From Cyclina sinensis (taxonomy: Eukaryota > Mollusca > Bivalvia > Venerida > Veneridae), in NCBI GenBank assembly GCA_012932295.1, contig JAAONU010000014.1:39664770-39728769 (forward strand): a stretch of DNA of 64,000 bases, given 5' to 3'. Positions 15,001-26,000 of the stretch are shown here, piece after piece; the stretch's first letter is position 1; each line of letters opens with the position of its first letter. Below the pieces are notes generated by a model. That model was given only the letters and a program-made list of their open reading frames with translations. It made no database searches and was not told where the DNA came from. Made by a program: the position numbers and the translations under genes.

Positions 15001-17453
15001 ATTAACTTTTTTATGACCCAATCAATGATACTGTTGAGACAAATAGCAAACTTTTATGGCAAGTGATCTTACAAATTGATTGTATTGCTTTTGATCAGTC
15101 ACACTTGAGAAAACATTATGTAATAGCTTGTTCCAATTAACATGTCTAAATGATTTTTAGTTTCCATGGAAGCTTCCATGCAGATACATATTTTTATTAG
15201 ATAATCAAAGTAATGGATCTATTTATGACGAAAATAAAAATCATTCGACTTCTAAATGTGAACAAATCATTAAAAAAAACAATGTGTTTGTGTTATGATT
15301 TTGACATAGTTTTTAGGGCTTCTTCATAACATTTGTTCTTTGATCATTATTGTTTTGTTTTCAAAAAAAAGTAGAATGTATAAGCGAAGAAAAAAGATAT
15401 GCATTTTTAATGAAAAAAATCACAGATCTAGTCAAAGATTACTTACACGTACCTCAGGCAAAATATACCACGGACAAATAAGCAACACATCACTGTAAGG
15501 AGAATGTTTATATGGAAAAATATCTCTCGATTGGAGTTAGTTAATCAAGTCTTCAAACAAACTGCATCGGATAAAAATAACCATGTTCAAAATCTTTTTG
15601 GATCAGTTACTTGAAAAACATCTCTTAGTCTAGATATTTCCACTGATTTATCTTTTAATTCTATAACCCTGATAAACTAGCCTCTATATAATATCCCTCA
15701 TTGGCTTCGTAATTTCATCAAAATTTCAAATTATTTTTTAAAAAATCTTCAATGTATATGCGTGATGTTAGCTTAACTTGTTCAATTTTGTTTTTTTACT
15801 ATATTCAGTCTACATTTTCACTTTCCATCATAATTTTAAAGTTTTCTTTAACAATCCAGGCAGCTGTGAAAGTGGCTAGAGATAAATGTGCGTCACTTCC
15901 GGTTTCGCTCGTGACAGGTGCGCGCGACCAAGTGCGTAAAATATGGATTTTAATTTACTATAAAAACATCTTTAAGATGAAAATTACCTGTGGAATTTTG
16001 TAAAACAGTCATAGTTAGATATATATTTTTCGCTCATATGAAAATTTCGAGGTCTAAAATTCGTGTCACATGACCTTTAAGTAATTTAGATGAAACTGTC
16101 AATGTGCTAGCTACAGATACTGCCATCTTGGAATTTTTGTCATAGGTTTGAATATTCATTAAGAGCATTTTAAACAACATTTTACACTCAATTCTTACTT
16201 GCTGGAATATCTACCTGAAAGCTACACTATTTTTCTGTTATTAAAACTTGTATTTTCAAGCCTTTCTCGCTCAGAATCCATGCTCCCAGCAAACTATTTA
16301 TTACATTACCATTTAGTGTCAAAAGGACCAAGTTACCATTTGCCTCAGAAATATCAGCTGGATCTATCAGCAGTTTGAATGTGTACACCAGGTCCTGCAA
16401 AATAATAAGTTCCTTGTATTAGTTTCATAATCATTTATGATTATTTCTTAATATCACGATACAGCAGTAAAACACCTAACATCTCTGGCATTCCTAGGTA
16501 CTTTGATGGTTAGTCATGAATTTTTACACATAAATTAACTTAATAAGATGGCCCTAAATCACTTCTAAGCTGTCTTCCAACAGGGTCTTTCAAACAGCAA
16601 TTTTGAAAGACATTGCTTTCACCTAATTTTTTTTTTCATATTGATCTGGTTTTTTTTAAAAATATGGCTTCAGGCCGGATAACCCACTTTTTGAGCCCAT
16701 ATGGCCATCTTTCAAACATAATCTAGATAACATCAAGATGAACATTCTAACAAGTCTTGGAGAAGTGGTTGAGCGGTTATTGTGCCAGACTCCCAAAACG
16801 GAAGATGCTGGTTCGAAACCCACCAGGGGTGAGAGTCTCCAGTGACATTCCACATTCCTCATTTTCGGTGCGAGTACTGGTTTGAATCCAGGAAGCAGTC
16901 ATCAAGAGGGATTAATATAAGTTGCAAGAACTTGCTTCCCAATCGATGAAAAAAAATAAGTTTAAACTAAACTTTAGAACAAGTTTTAAGATCTGGTTGA
17001 AAATATGGTCTCTAGCTAGGTGACCTACTTTTTTGATCCCACATGACCCATTTTTGGACATGACCTAGATATTATCAAGATTTTCATGATCAGGCTGAAA
17101 GTATGGCCTACAGACAGGTGACCTACAATTTTTAACAAATAGGAAAAAGAAAATATCTGCCCTCTTGAAAACTTTGATGTTTGTAATTATTTTACTTGCT
17201 GAAGATAATTCAACCACTCTGAAATGTAACCTAAGTGTCAATATTTGCTGTATGACCAGGTTTTGTTTTTATATATAAACCTGTGAATTCTTAAAAAATG
17301 CAAATTATCACTTATATTTTAAACCTTTGATTTTATATATTTTTCACATTGTGCCTTCAGAAGTTTGAGGTTACCACTGGTATCTAAGTATTGTAGTACT
17401 GCTTCAAAATAACCAAGCTGCTCTTCTAACTGCTTGACAACACAACCTTCCAT
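83..17453 (-). CDS. MCMDC2: MCM domain-containing protein 2, 17 exons, C-terminus off the left edge
   Basis: MCMDC2 is a degenerate MCM-family protein needed in meiotic recombination in animals. Coding exons in order: 17325-17453 (start), 16310-16394, 13984-14042, 13451-13557, 12792-12896, 11101-11205, 8786-8853, 8326-8427, 7717-7814, 5749-5766, 5093-5162, 4590-4643, 4262-4341, 3543-3711, 3037-3126, 822-1014, 83-245. They total 1695 nt, 565 codons, every junction in phase. Homology is seen exon by exon, e.g. TKYT/SKYT then ARYYC at residues ~155-170, CTFC at ~200 (zinc-ribbon cysteines, with CTDEEC before it), FIRDD at ~250, PPGSY at ~340. The Walker A position (~366-374, VLAIGSNTE) lacks GK[ST], and the Walker B position (425-432, GGVCYVGD) lacks the DE pair, as in the vertebrate family, so ATP hydrolysis is unlikely. 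The family is about 680 residues, so roughly 115 C-terminal residues lie outside. All introns are GT-AG except one predicted GC-AG. A TTTTAG just upstream of the start suggests a 5'UTR intron. Confidence 0.9.
1171..1379. mobile_element. TTAA-flanked palindromic MITE in an MCMDC2 intron
   Basis: The segment begins TTAACCCTTACCATGC and ends near GGATTAAG. Its middle reads GCAGACCATGACCAGACTA then CAGGCTGATCTTGGTCTGC, an imperfect hairpin. A degraded relative lies in reverse at 30893-31095, sharing TTTATAGGGATG and CTGACTAAATGGCAAAT-type blocks. Confidence 0.6.
1531..2462. mobile_element. Pogo/Tigger-like TA-flanked element
   Basis: The left end TACAGTAAAATTCCTC and right end GTAATCTACTGTA are imperfect inverted repeats flanked by TA. 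Both subterminal regions carry repeated CGTGGTCTTAAT or GTGGTCTTAAT blocks. CAGTA ends with a TA target fit Tc1/mariner-pogo. No transposase remains, so it is non-autonomous. It lies in an MCMDC2 intron. Confidence 0.6.
2792..2998. mobile_element. TTAA MITE, copy 1 of a near-identical pair
   Basis: A roughly 200-bp element with a central hairpin (AGTATAGAGCCAGGCCAGCC...GGCTCTATACTG) ending AGGTTAAGGGTTAA. It is nearly identical, in reverse orientation, to 39993-40206. This copy has lost part of its left terminus. Confidence 0.75.
6966..6992. repeat. Pentanucleotide microsatellite (TTTGC)n
   Basis: About five tandem TTTGC units in the MCMDC2 intron between 5767 and 7716. The rest of that intron shows no feature I can name. 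Confidence 0.7.
8880..9110 (+). mobile_element. tRNA-derived SINE
   Basis: A tRNA-like head has an A box (TAGGTCAGTGG) at ~8890 and a B box (GGGTTTGAATC) at 8933-8943, followed by an unrelated body (CCCAACTGTAAATGGGTACTGG). It lies just outside the MCMDC2 exon at 8786-8853, within the intron. Confidence 0.65.
9272..10919. mobile_element. Foldback-type element with long inverted arms
   Basis: The termini are inverted repeats: TTTAAAGCAGCTTGTTCACAG at 9272 against CTGTGAACGAGCTGCTTTAAA at 10919. Further inside, 9540-9645 (CATGGATAAATG...GGGTCACTTTACTT) is mirrored by 10535-10635, so the arms reach about 370 bp with gaps. The TTAA at each end suggests a TTAA-targeting DNA transposon. A second TIR element sits in the centre. 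No transposase frame was seen. Confidence 0.65.
9927..10416. mobile_element. Putative TIR element nested in the foldback element
   Basis: ACATGCCGTT at 9927 is mirrored by AACGGCATGT at 10407-10416. The interior is noticeably more GC-rich (CCCGGGG, CGGGAGAACCCGG) than the arms around it, as expected for a separate insertion. The TIR is short, so this is tentative. Confidence 0.4.
11743..12452. mobile_element. Bivalve element with ~135-bp tandem units and terminal hairpin
   Basis: It starts TAAATCCCCTTCCGC and ends in a hairpin, AATCCCCTCC...GGAAGGGGATT. Inside are about three diverged units sharing TGACCTTGACCTT, GGTAGCAACC, CTGCACATCGT, GTGATCATTTGTGCC and AGTTATGGAGC, then GGACAGACGGAC repeats. 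The short reading frames here are made by the repeat and are not genes. Confidence 0.55.
14178..16080. mobile_element. TTAA-flanked DNA transposon with perfect 20-bp TIR
   Basis: TTAAAGGTCATGTGACACGA at 14178-14197 is exactly mirrored at 16061-16080. Including TTAA at both ends, this fits a TTAA-targeting superfamily (piggyBac or Kolobok type). The 1.9-kb interior shows no transposase, so it is a non-autonomous copy or a deletion product. It fills most of MCMDC2 intron 2. Confidence 0.75.
16757..16960 (+). mobile_element. tRNA-derived SINE, same family as 35861-36070
   Basis: A tRNA-like head (AGTGGTTGAGCGGTTA; B box GGTTCGAAACC at 16810-16820) is followed by CCAGTGACATTCCACATTCC and GCGAGTACTGGTTTGAA, then GTTGCAAGAACTTGC. 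Body and head match the SINE at 35861. Confidence 0.75.
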
Positions 17454-19422
17454 GGCGATAAGTCTAAAAGCATAGAAAAATGACTGACTTAAGTGAAAAA
17501 AACAGTTGATGAAATGACTTATTACATTACCTAAAGGATTGTTTTTAGAGTTTCTTTAGAAAGGTCTCTTAAGACCTTACAAAACCGCTCTTCAAGCAAA
17601 ATATGTTGAGTATGAACACATTTACTTTGGTTATAATTACTAAGTCTTATAGTTTTCATGAGAGCTAAGTAAGCTTAACTGGTACAATCAATGCAACTGC
17701 CTAAAAACAGTAACTATATCTTTCACTAAGTCATACTGTGTAATACCATGTATTTTAGGTTTTTGCTCTTGACAACTTGATGACTTATTTATGAAAACAT
17801 TTCTATTGATCTCTGCCACTAAATTAGGATATGAGATTGCAGTTTACCTCCCTGCTGACAAAAAAATAAATTAGATTTAGATCACGCTGCATAACAAGGA
17901 ATGAAGATCGGAGTTTGTCCGAACCAAATACTTCAAAATACATTTTTTTACCGTATTTTAGGTCTTTGTCCGAACTGAACGCCTGGGCATGCTGGGGTGT
18001 TAATGAAGAATTATTTCCTTCAAAACAACATCATGGGGACCTTAACACTGTTTTATATAAAAGCATGAAATAAACACAAGTAGCGTGTCAGTGATAGCAA
18101 AATTTGAAACGAAAAGGCTTTATGATGTTAAATTCAGACGAAATGTTTGACGTTTACAAATCAAAGTTTTCTCCCCTTTCCAGGCCTTGAAAAAAGCCGG
18201 TTTTGTCCCAAACTCCACCAGCGGTTACTTCCCTTTCAGCCTGACGAGATACAAGTTACAAACAAAAAGAATGATCGGTGTACACACATTGCTCCCGCCA
18301 GGCATTTCTCGTGATGATTGTCGAATGTAAATAAACAAAATGTTAAACTTTTCCTAATAATTTTCTTTTGATGTTATAATTTCCAAACATGTAAAATCGA
18401 TGCAATCCCCAATATATCTAAACAAAGTAAGAGAAAATAATGTCTTTTAAAAATTCGTTTATGTGTACAAAGCTGCAATTGAGCTAAAGTTTACCCGAGA
18501 CGACAGAGACCTTTGCCAAAGAATGAAGGGAAGATGATTGCGAGAAGATAAATCTCTTTTCACCATTGTGTATTTGAATTACGTGTTTCCTTTGCACACT
18601 ATTGTTTTTAAATTACCAGGGAGAGATAAACATGTTTATACTAAACTTCGAACTGAAAGATTGAAACTGGACTGGGTTCGTACTTTACCGTTTACAATAC
18701 TGTTCTTATTATTTTATAGTTGTCGACATGGCAAAAAGAATAACATTTTATTTTTTGGCATTAAACCTTTGAAATATAGATACGAAAAACATAGAAACTT
18801 GATTTTTTGAAAAGAATTTTAGAATAGTTTGAACATTTGCTTATTTAATGAAAGTAATTGACACAATCTAGGCAACTACGAATGTACGATGGGTAAACTG
18901 AACGAAAAGCAAATTTAGAACTAGAACAGTTCAACCAGATTTCTAAAGGAAAATATTCTGATTATAAAGGCGATGCCTGTTATATTTCTTTTTTCCTCTT
19001 TTAAATTTTTATTATTAATCTCATACTTGAAAACTACTCACTGAATCAGAAACATCTAAGCGATTTGCTGTCTTTTGCGTAAAAGACTTAAAGGAATGCA
19101 TACATGCATGTATCTTTGTAAAAAGACTGACCAAACCTGTGGATACTCATTTCTGTATAAAATATATAATTGCTTAAGTTGAAGCGACTCGTGTTACAAA
19201 AACAATATTCTACTCGAATCCATCACTCGATGCATTCATATGAATTTAACTTTAAAAAAAGCAGTTTACATGAGCCAGATTCGTGGGAGAAGGAGTATTA
19301 ATTGTCGTCTGTTTTTGTATGTACCAAGCCCACCATTTTATTAGTTAAGATATTGGTCTAAACACAGTTAATCAGTGTCGCACAGGATATTTTTTAAAGT
19401 AAAAGCCCTTATAAACTCTACA
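17454..19422. other. MCMDC2-PLRG1 divergent spacer, proximal part
   Basis: This holds the MCMDC2 5' flank. GGAGTTTGTCCGAACC near 17909 and GGTTTTGTCCCAAACTCC near 18200 form a loose inverted pair that could bound an old insertion. No coding exon of either gene was found here. Confidence 0.4.
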
Positions 19423-19712
19423 GTCAAGCCCGCCAATAGGTAGAGTACTGGATTTGTAATCCATGGGTCCCTGGTTCGACCCTTGGGTAGGGCAAAATTT
19501 CTCCGTGACAATTGTTCTCAGGCATTGTGTCTAATGTTCATTTGTCTCTCACCGCTGATTCAAAGTGGGAACAGTAGTCAGTCACTTGCGGAGAAATTGG
19601 TAATTACTGGTTAGTTATCCAGGAAAACCGATTAGCTGGACTGACCGCCGATATATAACCTAGATGTTGAAATCGGCGTTAAACCCAAAAAAACAACAAC
19701 AAAAAAACAAAC
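19423..19712 (+). mobile_element. Intact tRNA-Thr-like SINE with 10-bp target duplication
   Basis: The head folds like a tRNA, with an anticodon stem CTGGA/TCCAT and loop TTTGTAA (TGT anticodon, threonine type), and a B box GGTTCGACCC. The body ends TCGGCGTTAAACCC and an A/C-rich tail. AAACTCTACA at 19413-19422 is repeated exactly at 19713-19722, the target-site duplication. It lies between the divergent MCMDC2 and PLRG1 starts, about 360 bp from the PLRG1 ATG. Confidence 0.85.
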
Positions 19713-20009
19713 AAACTCTACAACAGTTGTCACAGTACAGATACCGAGATCCCGGAACGAGCAGAAAGCTGTTCCACTAATATTATACTTACTTAAAACT
19801 TTGTCACTAAGAATTAATATTTGACAGAATATTATATACTTCTGCTTCATAAAAACTGAAATCACTTTATTTCTATCAAAAATGAAATTGAAATTTCAGA
19901 AATTATCTCTGTTTCACTCTGTGTAAGAGGATACTAAAAACAAAATGATTCTTTTGAAATCACGGAAATCGGGTACGAAATGCTTTGGTTTTAAGTTAGT
20001 ACAATAAAC

Positions 20010-20027
20010 ATGGCGGCCTCCATGTAG
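20010..20027 (+). promoter_or_regulatory. YY1-like ATGGCGGC motif and minimal upstream ORF before PLRG1
   Basis: AACATGGCGGCC lies 65 bp upstream of the proposed PLRG1 start and matches the YY1 core commonly found near transcription starts of housekeeping genes. The same bases make a 5-codon upstream ORF, ATG GCG GCC TCC ATG TAG. Whether it is transcribed depends on the true start site, which the sequence does not show. Confidence 0.45.
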
Positions 20028-20074
20028 GAAATCAGAACTGTGTATTTAGATAATTAAACGTCTTACACTTCACT

Positions 20075-23000
20075 ATGACTGAGGTATTTATTTCTGTTAT
20101 TTATTTCGTGAATTTCATAGAAAAGTCTTTTTTCTGTCATATCGATTTATTGATGTAACCTTCAATATCGGGAATAGGTCTTTTAGCAATAAACTGATGT
20201 CATTGTCATGAACTTCAAGTTCAGTAAAGCTTTCGACAAAGTAGACCACCACAAACTCATACACAAGCTGAAACACATGTGAGTTCAACCACACATCAGT
20301 TCATGGATACAAAACTTTCTCATAAACAGATCACAACTAGTATTAAGGGAAAACAAAGTCTCTGACAGGCTCCCTGTGCTTTTAGTGGGTGACTCGGTGG
20401 CCGAGTGGTTTGTGTGTTGCACTATGAAGCTAGTGACCTGGGTTCGATTCCAGGCAGCGACTGAGTAATGGACTGATTTCCCAGGTCTGGGTGGTAACCT
20501 AACCGGGTACTGTTTCCAGCAGTATCGGCCTAGACTGGGGGTCGCCATGGGCTCTTCTTGAAATAAGTTGTTCAATCCACACCATGTGGGGACTTTCGTT
20601 GACTACCCACGTTAAATAAGAAACCTTTACCTTAGTCCAGGAAACCTTGCCGCAGTAGGATATTGATGTATTTTCTGACTGGCAATATCCTCCACATATA
20701 ATTTAGGGCACATAATAAATATCTAATTTCCAAATGAAAAAACGGGTGCCCGAATGTCTCGTAAATGAGACTACCTGTGCTTTCAGGTGTCCCGCAGGGA
20801 TCGGTCTTAGGTTCATGTCTCTTTCTCGCATACATCAAATACCTACCAGTAAGTGTCAGGAGCCGGGTGCGTCTTTTTGCGGATGACATCATAGTTTTTT
20901 TTACAATCAAATCACAAGCATCTGCACAAACCTTACAAAATGATTTGCACAACCTTGAAATATGGGAAAAGAATGGTCAATGAAATTCAACCCTGACAAC
21001 TGTGAAGTACTCAGAATACACAAGAAACTGGTCATCTTTCCCTACACCATACCTGCCATACGTCCCGGATCGTCCGGGATTGTCCCGGAAAACGAGGGCC
21101 CGTCCCGGAAAGACACCCGATGTCCCGGAAAACATGAAAAACGCGCATACCTTTGATCAGGCCAGTCAAATTTTTGACACGCCGTTAATTCTTTAATTAT
21201 TCGTTATGATAATATGTTCCGATTCGGTGAATACACCACGTGTCATTGATAACCAATTAACAAATGACCGCTATCGGCTTTCGATTTATTGACTTGGGAT
21301 GCTTCAATTAATTTGTAAGATGTCTGCCCCTTTCAAAGACTGTCGCCGCGGTAATTGGTGTTAATAGAGATGCTACTTAAAATTAAATTTAATGCAAACG
21401 CGCATAAAACTCGTGGTGAATATTGAAATGCTCGATCAAATCGCGCCGATACTTGTAATACGAAGCATAGACGACGCTGTCATCAAACGCCCGTGATTCA
21501 ACTTGAATTTGAGTTTATGATGTTAATTAATTAATGGTACACAGTTATTTTTTTCATTTTACACAATTAGTATTTGTGACAAAAATTTCTACTCGTCCTG
21601 CATCACCATCACCAGTCCTGGAGAGCTAGGGGAAAAAAGATCAACGGTACTGCGGTTTACTGAAATAAAAAAGGCGCAGTGCTCCCCCTTACTCACGCTT
21701 CCGGTTTCGGTTTGACAGCGTATTACATGCAGAATTTACTGTCGGTCGTTATGATCCATCGGTATATTTCTTGCGGTTTAGCACTCGTTCTGCAAGATGA
21801 TCGATCAGAAAATTATATTCGTCCTCCTACCTTCTCCACTCGTCAATACGAGCGAACGTTTTTTTTGGAAGTGGTTGAGAGGGGTGGGAATCGTCGGGTG
21901 GTCGGTACGATTGAGCTTGAAACATTACTGCAAGCCTGACAATTACTATGCTCTTGCAACTAAAATAAACGATATGAAACTGATGGTACTGATGTGTATT
22001 TGAAAGACGTGCACGGCTTTTCCCACCAAAAACGGAATCCCGTCTAATTTTGTGTACTACCAACGGTAGGGTATTAAAAGTATATGAATAGTTGTATGTC
22101 CCGGAAAATCGGCTCAAATCCCGGAAATTCGATATCAAAATCCCGGAAATGGCCAGAAAAATTATGGCAGGTATGCCCTACACTCTACATAGCACTATAC
22201 TGAAAACCACAGAAAATGCAAAATACATAGGAGTTACTATAAGTAGTAACCTTAACTGGTCATCTCACATAAACAAAATCACAAACAAAGCAACAAACAG
22301 CTTAAGGTTCATCAAACGAAATGTCAAAACACAAAACAAACAACTCAAAGAAGCAGCATACAAAACATGTAAGACCACAGCCTGTTCACAGGTCAAATAC
22401 TGCTCAACTTTATGGCACCTGTGGCATAAATATCTCACTCACAGAATAGAAATGGTCCAGAGGTCAGCTGCAAGGTATGTTCATAATGATTACCACTATA
22501 CAAGCAGTGTAACAAGCATGATTAAGGAACTAAAATGGTCAACATTAGAACAAAGGCGAAACCGTCCCAGCCTGGTCATGCTACACAAAATAAATCAATG
22601 TCGATCACAGTCACCTTACAAACACAAGAAACAACAAATTCGTCATCCCACAATCAAAAACACAACATCACATGAACTCATTCTTTCAAAGGACAATATC
22701 AGTCGGATCTTCTGTCTACATGGCCTATGACTATTGTAATATATTCGTAAGAATATTTGAAATAGAAGACTGATAAACTGGTCTTGCAAGTATTTTATAG
22801 AGATTATTTCAGTTTTAGTGATTCAGCATTCTCTCATTTTGTTTCATCCATTTCTGTCCAGTTTTTTTTGCTGTACAGTAACTTGAGAGGCCTACGAGGG
22901 TGTCGCGTCACATGCACCCCCTATCCCTCAGACAAGTCCACACCTCGTCCAACTATTTCAAATTTTCATTCTTTCCGTACACTGTAGTTTTGTGGAACAG

Positions 23001-26000
23001 CCTACCCACTTCTGTTGTATTGCAGGCAGATCTAGAGGGGTTTAAGCGTTGCCTAAGCCCCTCTCTGCTCACCAGCCATCCCTGATCGCGCAGAACAGTG
23101 TTTTTAAACCAACTTTTAACTTATAAAAACATTTCACCTTATATTTTAACACTTTCGTACTTTTTACTTCACATCTCACTTTCTCGCTTTGAAGTCTTCC
23201 TTTCAATGCTTTTAAACAACTTTTATCTTGCACAGACGCGCACCTGCCAGTAATACCCGTGAGGGGAGTCTAGGCAGTATCGAAAGATAGATAGATAGAT
23301 AGATAGTAACAGACAGTATGACATAAATTCCTTCACTTAGATTTTCTTCTATTCCTTTCTCCTTAGCACAGCTTTAAAGTTTTACTTTAAGTAAGTGACA
23401 CAACAAAAATAATATTTTGTTTTGATAACTGTCTGATATCTTGAGGTTTTTTTAAAGTATACAGATAAAGAAAACAATAGATTCTAGATCATTTGAGTCT
23501 CATTGACATCACTGACATTTCAGGATGTCCAGAAGCATTCTGTTCACACACTTGTGTTCCGATCTCTGAAGAGGACGCATGACATGTTTATATCTGACCA
23601 GGGAACTTTACCACCAAAAGATGAGAGAAGGTAAACTTTTTTTTTACCAGACATAACTTTGTTGGTGCCAAGAAAAAAACTGAGAAGATAGATTTTCAAT
23701 TTTTTGAAAAACACATTTCATTTGTAACAAATTTTTATCACAAGAATCTTCACTAAAGTACTTGATGTTCACATATTTGTAGAACTACTTATTTTTTACT
23801 GGATGATGTGGATTTGTTGTAGTTGAGACCAACATTAACTTTGTATGAGGAAGCTGGCAGTTTGTGTTTTAGGCTGAAATCTAGAACAAGTATTTCTCAG
23901 CAACTAGTGTTGAATAAACAGCCTGCTTGCATACAGTAACTGTGATAAGATGTAATAGCATTAAATTGAACAAGACAAGATGTTATATAAAGTTTTTTTG
24001 TTTGAAATAAAATCATTATATAATGTGAATACTGTATGTTGTTTTGTTTTTTTTGTACAGTGAATGGTTTAGGAAAATGTGTAAAATCGATGATGAATAT
24101 GGTTTAGTGAAGAATATGCCTAAAGATGTTGGAAGGAAACCACAGCATTCAGCTGATGCAAATAACCCGTATGGACAGTGGCAGGGTATGGCCATTTTCT
24201 TGCATATGTCTCCAAAGTAAATGCATAATTATGTGTTACTGTGAATATTTTACTCACAGATGTAAAGTTTTACAGGTACATGTACAGTTGAAAATGTGAA
24301 TCTTTGAATCGTCGATGGACCTATTTTTCATAGAATTGCAGTTTTCTTAAATCACACTTCTTGTAGCTACTAAAAGTATTGGTAGGATTGAAGAATGTTT
24401 CGCAATACATTGTATTTTTGCTCAGTTTAAATTCATTTGATTGTATTTCAGCTATATTTTGGTAGTCAGTTGAAGTATTCAGTTGAAATTAAAAAGTGTA
24501 TACTTATCCATTGCTAGAAGTGAGAACTATCTTTCCAACACTGAGCTAATTGTCAAGCAGTAGGGCTGGTAACAACATTTCTTATTTGTTTGTAGTGATA
24601 TTGCTCGAGCCCCACTTATCACACTTGTGGCAGACCCATTAGGTTCTCCAGGAGACAGTTGACAGTCTTCAGATTAAACAGTGGTTTATCACTGATTCAT
24701 TAATACTATTTCTTTTACAGAGGGTTCTAATCCCTATGGTGGTCAAGACCCTAATGTGTCACAGCCAGGTATAGATCCAAATCAAATGGAGCGCAACAGG
24801 TATATTTAATAAGAAAACTTAAAAATCTCTGATTTTTGTCTCTGAGTGCAGATTATGTTGCTTGAGTGATGTTTTTTCAACATCTGAAGTTTATTTTGTA
24901 TTGCTCATTCTTGATGTGAAATGTATGACATCATACTTAATGATTAGAGAGATATGTCAGAGATATTACTAGAGAAAATTACACTCATTTCTATTTCAGG
25001 TCAGACAATCCAGTCACTTCTTCTGCTGGTCAGGATAGTAACAAGGTTTGTTTGAATTTAAAAGTAGTCACATTAAAATTTATGTGTAAATTCTTAAAAG
25101 GACTCTTAACGCAGTCTGCAGAATAATCTACAAGCCTGAGGCCCATTGCTTGTAAAATTCTAGTTGAGCCCACTGCTCCTAGACCTTAATTATTATTCCA
25201 ACCAATGAAATTGGGCTTGAACCTATTGCTTTTCTGGAGACAAAGGCCTGAGTGACCTTTTATAAAAAAAATGTTTTTACGGTCAAAATGCTTGGATGAG
25301 CTGTCTGATCATAGACTGTGGTGGCCACAAAAGCCAAGAACAGTTGCCATCAGCAGCAGAATAAAATAATAATAACTTCAAAGTCATTTTGAATAATGAT
25401 CTGTGTATGTTGTTTTCACAGGCACTGGTGGCTGTAGGTTCACAGCAAGCATTAGTACCAAAGAAAGCTCCCACAATGCCCAAACCACAGTGGCATCCAC
25501 CTTGGAAGCTTTATCGGGTAAGTTAAATATGCTTTCCTCATAAATGAAACAAAACTATTTCTGTTGATTAGCATTCAACCTGACTAATTGATGCATAAAA
25601 CATAAAGGAACATGTAATTTGTTTAAAATATCACTAATTTGATGAGCAGCTACCAGTATGTTACTTTATATCAAAGTAAAGACCTCATTTTTTACTTTTA
25701 AAATCCCATGCCACAAAGTGGGAGGGAGGTTATAGGAATTGCCTTCATCTGTCTGTCTGTCTGTCCTTAAGCTACTAACATTTTTGTTTTTGCTACATAT
25801 CTCTTACACCTTTGATTTGATTTTCTTGAAACTTGGATCAGATGTTTAACTCATTCAGATGATGTGCAGAATGCATAGTCCAGCCATGTCACTTCAAGGT
25901 CAAGGTCACACATGAAGGTCATTTCTTTCAGCATTCAATTGTGTTCACTCAATATCCCCTATACTTTTGAACCGATTTTCTTGAAACTTTGGTTAATGTA

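Larger units (their letters stand above)
20190..23306 (+). mobile_element. Dead non-LTR retrotransposon (jockey/CR1 superfamily) in PLRG1 intron 1
   Basis: Reverse transcriptase is read in pieces: [20 protein letters not shown] from ~20207; [10 protein letters not shown] and LFADD at ~20785-20890; [20 protein letters not shown] at ~22225-22285; then the typical C-terminal tail ([21 protein letters not shown]), with the stop near 23085. The 3' end is a GATA microsatellite (23286-23306), a usual LINE terminus. It is 5'-truncated at about 20190, has an in-frame TGA near 20278 and a frameshift near 20970, and is split by a SINE and a TIR element. It cannot be active. It shares the PLRG1 strand. 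Confidence 0.88.

Noticed and set aside
19423..19500. tRNA-Thr(TGT) gene
   Set aside because: The tRNA-like fold continues into a SINE body with A-rich tail and target duplication; the acceptor stem is imperfect.
22900..23085. Independent small gene
   Set aside because: It is the C-terminal tail of the LINE reverse transcriptase ([12 protein letters not shown] ending).
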